Assembly (NCBI GenBank): GCA_905339165.1
Contig: CAJPFH010000003.1
Location: forward strand, 62,001 to 126,000
Direction of reading: 5' to 3'
From: Flavobacteriales bacterium
GTDB lineage: Bacteria; Bacteroidota; Bacteroidia; Flavobacteriales_E; Vicingaceae
Length of the DNA stretch: 64,000 bases
The notes beneath the pieces are model-generated. The model saw nothing but the letters and a program-made list of their open reading frames with translations. It was not told where the DNA came from and searched no databases. Positions 63,363-64,000 of the stretch are shown piece by piece (the first letter of the stretch is position 1; each line of letters begins with the position of its first letter). A program made the position numbers and the translations under genes.

Positions 63363-64000
63363 CTAGGCTTCAGCCTTTTCGTATTCTTCTATAGGTAAAC
63401 AGCTACAAACTAGATTTCTGTCGCCATAAGCATTATCTACTCTTCTTACACTTGGCCAAAATTTATTTTGTTTAACAAAAGCAACCGGATAAGCAGCTTT
63501 TTCGCGTGTATAGCTGTGTGGCCAATTGCTGTTTATAAGGCAATCGGCTGTATGTGGTGAGTTTTTTAATACGTTATCGGTTTTATCGGCTAACCCTTCT
63601 GCAATTTCATCTATTTCTTTTCGAATTTGGATAAGGGCAGAAATGAACTTATCTAACTCCGATTTGGGTTCGCTTTCAGTGGGTTCTACCATAATGGTAT
63701 CGTGTACGGGAAAGGATACCGTAGGGGCGTGATATCCATAATCCATTAGGCGTTTTGCGATATCGCCCACTTCAACTCCAGAAGTACTTTTAAACTGGTG
63801 GCAATCTAAAATCATTTCGTGTGCTACTCTTCCGTTTTTATTGGTATAAAGAGTTTTGTAGTGGTTTTGCAAACAAGATTTAATGTAGTTGGCATTTAAT
63901 ATGGCATACTTGGTTGATTGGGTTAGCCCTTCGGCACCTAACATTCTTATATATCCATATGAAATAAGAAGAACGAGTGCACTACCGTAAGGTGCTGCCG
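63363..64000 (-). CDS. gcvP: Glycine dehydrogenase (decarboxylating), P protein, C-terminal part
   Basis: The visible 212 codons are the C-terminal end of the PLP-dependent P protein of the glycine cleavage system; the rest, including the PLP lysine, lies beyond the right edge. The fragment reads through [20 protein letters not shown], so the internal methionine near 63944 is not a start. Typical C-terminal segments follow: [18 protein letters not shown]-type PTESE and the [10 protein letters not shown] tail. Lipoylated H protein, its partner, needs LipA, encoded at 1117. Confidence 0.95.
   Translation of the reverse strand, partial: AAPYGSALVLLISYGYIRMLGAEGLTQSTKYAILNANYIKSCLQNHYKTLYTNKNGRVAHEMILDCHQFKSTSGVEVGDIAKRLMDYGYHAPTVSFPVHDTIMVEPTESEPKSELDKFISALIQIRKEIDEIAEGLADKTDNVLKNSPHTADCLINSNWPHSYTREKAAYPVAFVKQNKFWPSVRRVDNAYGDRNLVCSCLPIEEYEKAEA

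Noticed and set aside
63363-63944. Separate 193-aa gene at the right edge
   Set aside because: The frame stays open beyond its first methionine to the window end with typical glycine dehydrogenase sequence, so it is the 3' part of gcvP.
1-64000. CRISPR arrays, tRNA/rRNA genes and insertion sequences
   Set aside because: I saw no regularly spaced repeats, no cloverleaf with CCA-proximal acceptor stem, and no transposase-like frames.

Overview
This window comes from an AT-rich member of the Bacteroidota, most likely an aerobic, surface-living environmental lineage. Four things point there. At least six secreted proteins end in the type IX secretion (T9SS) type A sorting domain. Many recognisable promoters match the phylum's -7 element TAnnTTTG, while Shine-Dalgarno sites are mostly weak. 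There is a caa3-type oxidase gene block with two subunit III genes, and there are RemB/Wzi-like outer-membrane proteins. I see no rRNA, tRNA, CRISPR, IS element or prophage. Most of the window is chromosomal housekeeping and surface-biology DNA with short intergenic gaps.

Layout. 0-2 kb: OsmC-family protein (cut by the left edge), a secreted hypothetical, lipA. 2-5 kb: a 972-aa T9SS cargo with BNR/sortilin-like repeats. 5-12.5 kb: gap (GAPDH), then a minus-strand run of lpxH, a large M1 peptidase with a barrel-like C-terminus, a TlpA-like thioredoxin lipoprotein and gatB. 12.6-21 kb: an NlpC/P60 lipoprotein, then an arsenic/phosphate island. There, arsR-arsM-acr3-arsC is transcribed leftward, and a phosphate-type porin, a divergent aquaporin-fold protein, a PiT-like protein and a Na/Pi-cotransporter with a PhoU domain are transcribed rightward. 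An ArsR-type operator and two Pho-box-like direct repeats lie in the control regions. 21-26 kb: hsp20, surE, a small membrane protein, lpxB, a SpoIID/LytB protein, marC-like, rnhA. 26-32.4 kb: gmd and fcl (GDP-L-fucose), then a WecA/MraY-like phosphoglycosyltransferase flanked by two paralogous RemB/Wzi-like barrels. 32.5-36.5 kb: cytochrome oxidase assembly and subunit genes (cyoE/ctaB, two subunit III, subunit IV-like, SCO1, DUF420).

36.5-40 kb is the odd, accessory-looking stretch. It has overlapping inverted repeats, a secreted fibre-like gene broken at a C10 tract and again about 110 bp later, a tandem pair of tiny Cys-rich lipoprotein genes of which the second is frameshifted at a T run, a membrane protein, and a DUF4919-like gene that reads through into the antisense of pnp. 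40-48 kb: pnp, lpxK, a T9SS cargo with a small secreted protein, a Nif3-like protein, a zinc-ribbon coiled-coil protein, comEC. 48-53.4 kb: two adjacent T9SS-exported proteases (S8 subtilisin and M4 thermolysin families) that share a C-terminal PKD/Ig-like/adhesive module. 53.5-59.5 kb: manC, an aminotransferase, a SprT-like protein, feoB-feoA, and a 51-aa lipoprotein gene. 59.6-64 kb: mlaE-mlaF, two tandem paralogous T9SS cargos, and the 3' end of gcvP at the right edge.

How it fits together. Lipid A synthesis is represented by lpxH, lpxB and lpxK. Fucosylated surface glycan supply is represented by manC, gmd, fcl and the polyprenyl-phosphate transferase. Respiration and iron uptake are represented by the cox block and feoAB. 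The arsenic/phosphate island couples arsenic detoxification to several parallel phosphate-uptake proteins; a joint role in phosphate/arsenate discrimination is an inference. The strongest candidates for undescribed biology are the degenerate-NPA aquaporin-like protein inside that island and the possibly phase-variable secreted gene at 36.7 kb. The second must first be separated from homopolymer sequencing error.
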